Shown here: piece after piece, positions 63,580-64,000 of the stretch
Position numbering within the stretch: position 1 is the first letter of the stretch
How the letters are laid out: each line of letters opens with the position of its first letter
Source: CAYZJD01 sp964483455
GTDB lineage: Bacteria; Acidobacteriota; Terriglobia; Bryobacterales; Bryobacteraceae
Length of the DNA stretch: 64,000 nt
Direction: 5' to 3'
Assembly (NCBI GenBank): GCA_964483455.1
Contig: CAZACK010000014.1
Coordinates: 1-64,000, forward strand
Program-made: the position numbers and the translations under genes
Notes under the pieces: generated by a model
What the model was told of the DNA's origin: nothing
The model's input: the letters and a program-made list of their open reading frames with translations, nothing else
Databases searched by the model: none

Positions 63580-63813
63580 ATGCACTTCGAGGTCGTCGGC
63601 GAGGTCACCGAGGTCGAAGTGATCGCCAAGGGTCGAGGCATCCGAAGACTCACGTTCTTGCGCAAGCGTTACGGTGGCCGGCGTTGGCGCAAACTGAAGG
63701 GTGTAGCGGTGATCCGCGTATCCGGCAGCTCGCTTCGACGTGCCGAGGTGCACTGGTACGAAGCCCACGGCGTCGGTCGAAGGGGGTTCAAGATCAAGCG
63801 GTTTCTTGACTGA
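63580..63813 (+). CDS. Small basic protein of unknown function
   Basis: 77 residues, start with GGAG a few bases upstream. Strongly basic, with alternating hydrophobic residues: VVGEVTEVEVIAKGRGI, RLTFLRKRYGGRRWRKLKG, AEVHWYEAHG. The pattern suggests a small beta-barrel such as an SH3-like or nucleic-acid-binding fold. Short genes like this followed by a second small gene of the type at 63818 are frequent in this kind of genome. No function assigned. Confidence 0.6.
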   Translation: MHFEVVGEVTEVEVIAKGRGIRRLTFLRKRYGGRRWRKLKGVAVIRVSGSSLRRAEVHWYEAHGVGRRGFKIKRFLD

Positions 63814-63817
63814 AGAA

Positions 63818-64000
63818 ATGAAGAAGGAAAAGCAGCGATTGGATTTCGTCCTGTGTATCCGCAACGACGGGTCGGACGACCTGGAGCCCAGGAAGATCTA
63901 TCCGGTTCTGCCGGACCGCACGGCCAGCCGGGAGGGTTACGTGCGAGTGGTGGATGAGTCGGGAGAGGATTATCTGTACCCGGCGGAGTACTTCGTGGCC
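63818..64000 (+). CDS. Small hypothetical protein, runs off the window
   Basis: 61 codons visible, starting five bases after the previous stop (AAGAA region before ATG). DFVLCIRNDGSDDLEPRKIY, EGYVRVVDESGEDYLYPAEY match a widespread short family of unknown function, usually about 65-75 residues, often near toxin-antitoxin genes. The 3' end lies beyond base 64000. Confidence 0.7.
   Translation, partial: MKKEKQRLDFVLCIRNDGSDDLEPRKIYPVLPDRTASREGYVRVVDESGEDYLYPAEYFVA

Overview
The window is GC-rich, densely coding DNA that looks like chromosome from an Acidobacteriota, most likely the Solibacter/Bryobacter branch. This placement is inferred from gene content, not from a marker gene. The content includes CRTAC1/UnbV FG-GAP proteins, a winged-helix protein fused to a TolB-like propeller, several Gfo/Idh/MocA oxidoreductases, a DUF1080 lipoprotein, a DUF6599-like protein, an S46 peptidase and a Pkn-type kinase. 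No phage, IS transposase, CRISPR array or rRNA is visible.

Layout. 1-5.1 kb: a frameshifted secreted propeller gene, two unrecognised genes, a LarA-like protein that may be leaderless, and a lone Flp pilin. 5.4-14.6 kb (minus): a tight run valS-nadC-birA-coaX-hypothetical-kdgD-Gfo/Idh-kbl, most junctions overlapping or a few bases apart, mixing cofactor synthesis (NAD, biotin transfer, CoA) with sugar-acid and threonine/glycine metabolism. 15-18.5 kb: a metalloprotease, a decayed winged-helix fragment and the intact winged-helix/TolB gene. 19-24.4 kb: CRTAC1 protein, a membrane-anchored five-haem cytochrome with a TPR tail, and a divergent TPR protein. 24.4-30 kb: DUF6599-like gene, secA, Ser/Thr kinase. 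30-34.5 kb: a decayed nucleotidyltransferase pair and a duplicated [S46 peptidase - tRNA-Lys] unit, one copy cut to its last 40 codons, with a di-haem peroxidase between. 34.6-42.8 kb (plus): a sugar-catabolism cluster that also carries thrB and an intact nucleotidyltransferase pair. 42.8-47.2 kb: VapB/VapC remnants and metH. 47.2-53.3 kb: another decayed TolB-family fragment, a phosphate-transport pair, a spermidine-synthase-like membrane protein, a membrane hypothetical and an RsbW-like ATPase. 53.4-60.7 kb: a second five-haem cytochrome, an Fnr-like regulator, and zwf-opcA-pgl-capA (oxidative pentose phosphate entry). 60.8-64 kb: a rearranged hicAB locus, an amidohydrolase and small hypotheticals.

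Most notable: (1) the peptidase/tRNA-Lys duplication; (2) an Fnr-type regulator with four possible Fe-S cysteines beside a cytochrome gene carrying a 9/10 FNR box; (3) a 32-bp near-perfect inverted repeat between the Fnr-like gene and zwf; (4) a hicA gene split into two opposed pieces; (5) several genes decayed by internal deletion. I found no single clearly new multi-gene system. The best candidates for new biology are the haem/FG-GAP/TPR cluster at 19-24.4 kb and the FNR-cytochrome pair.
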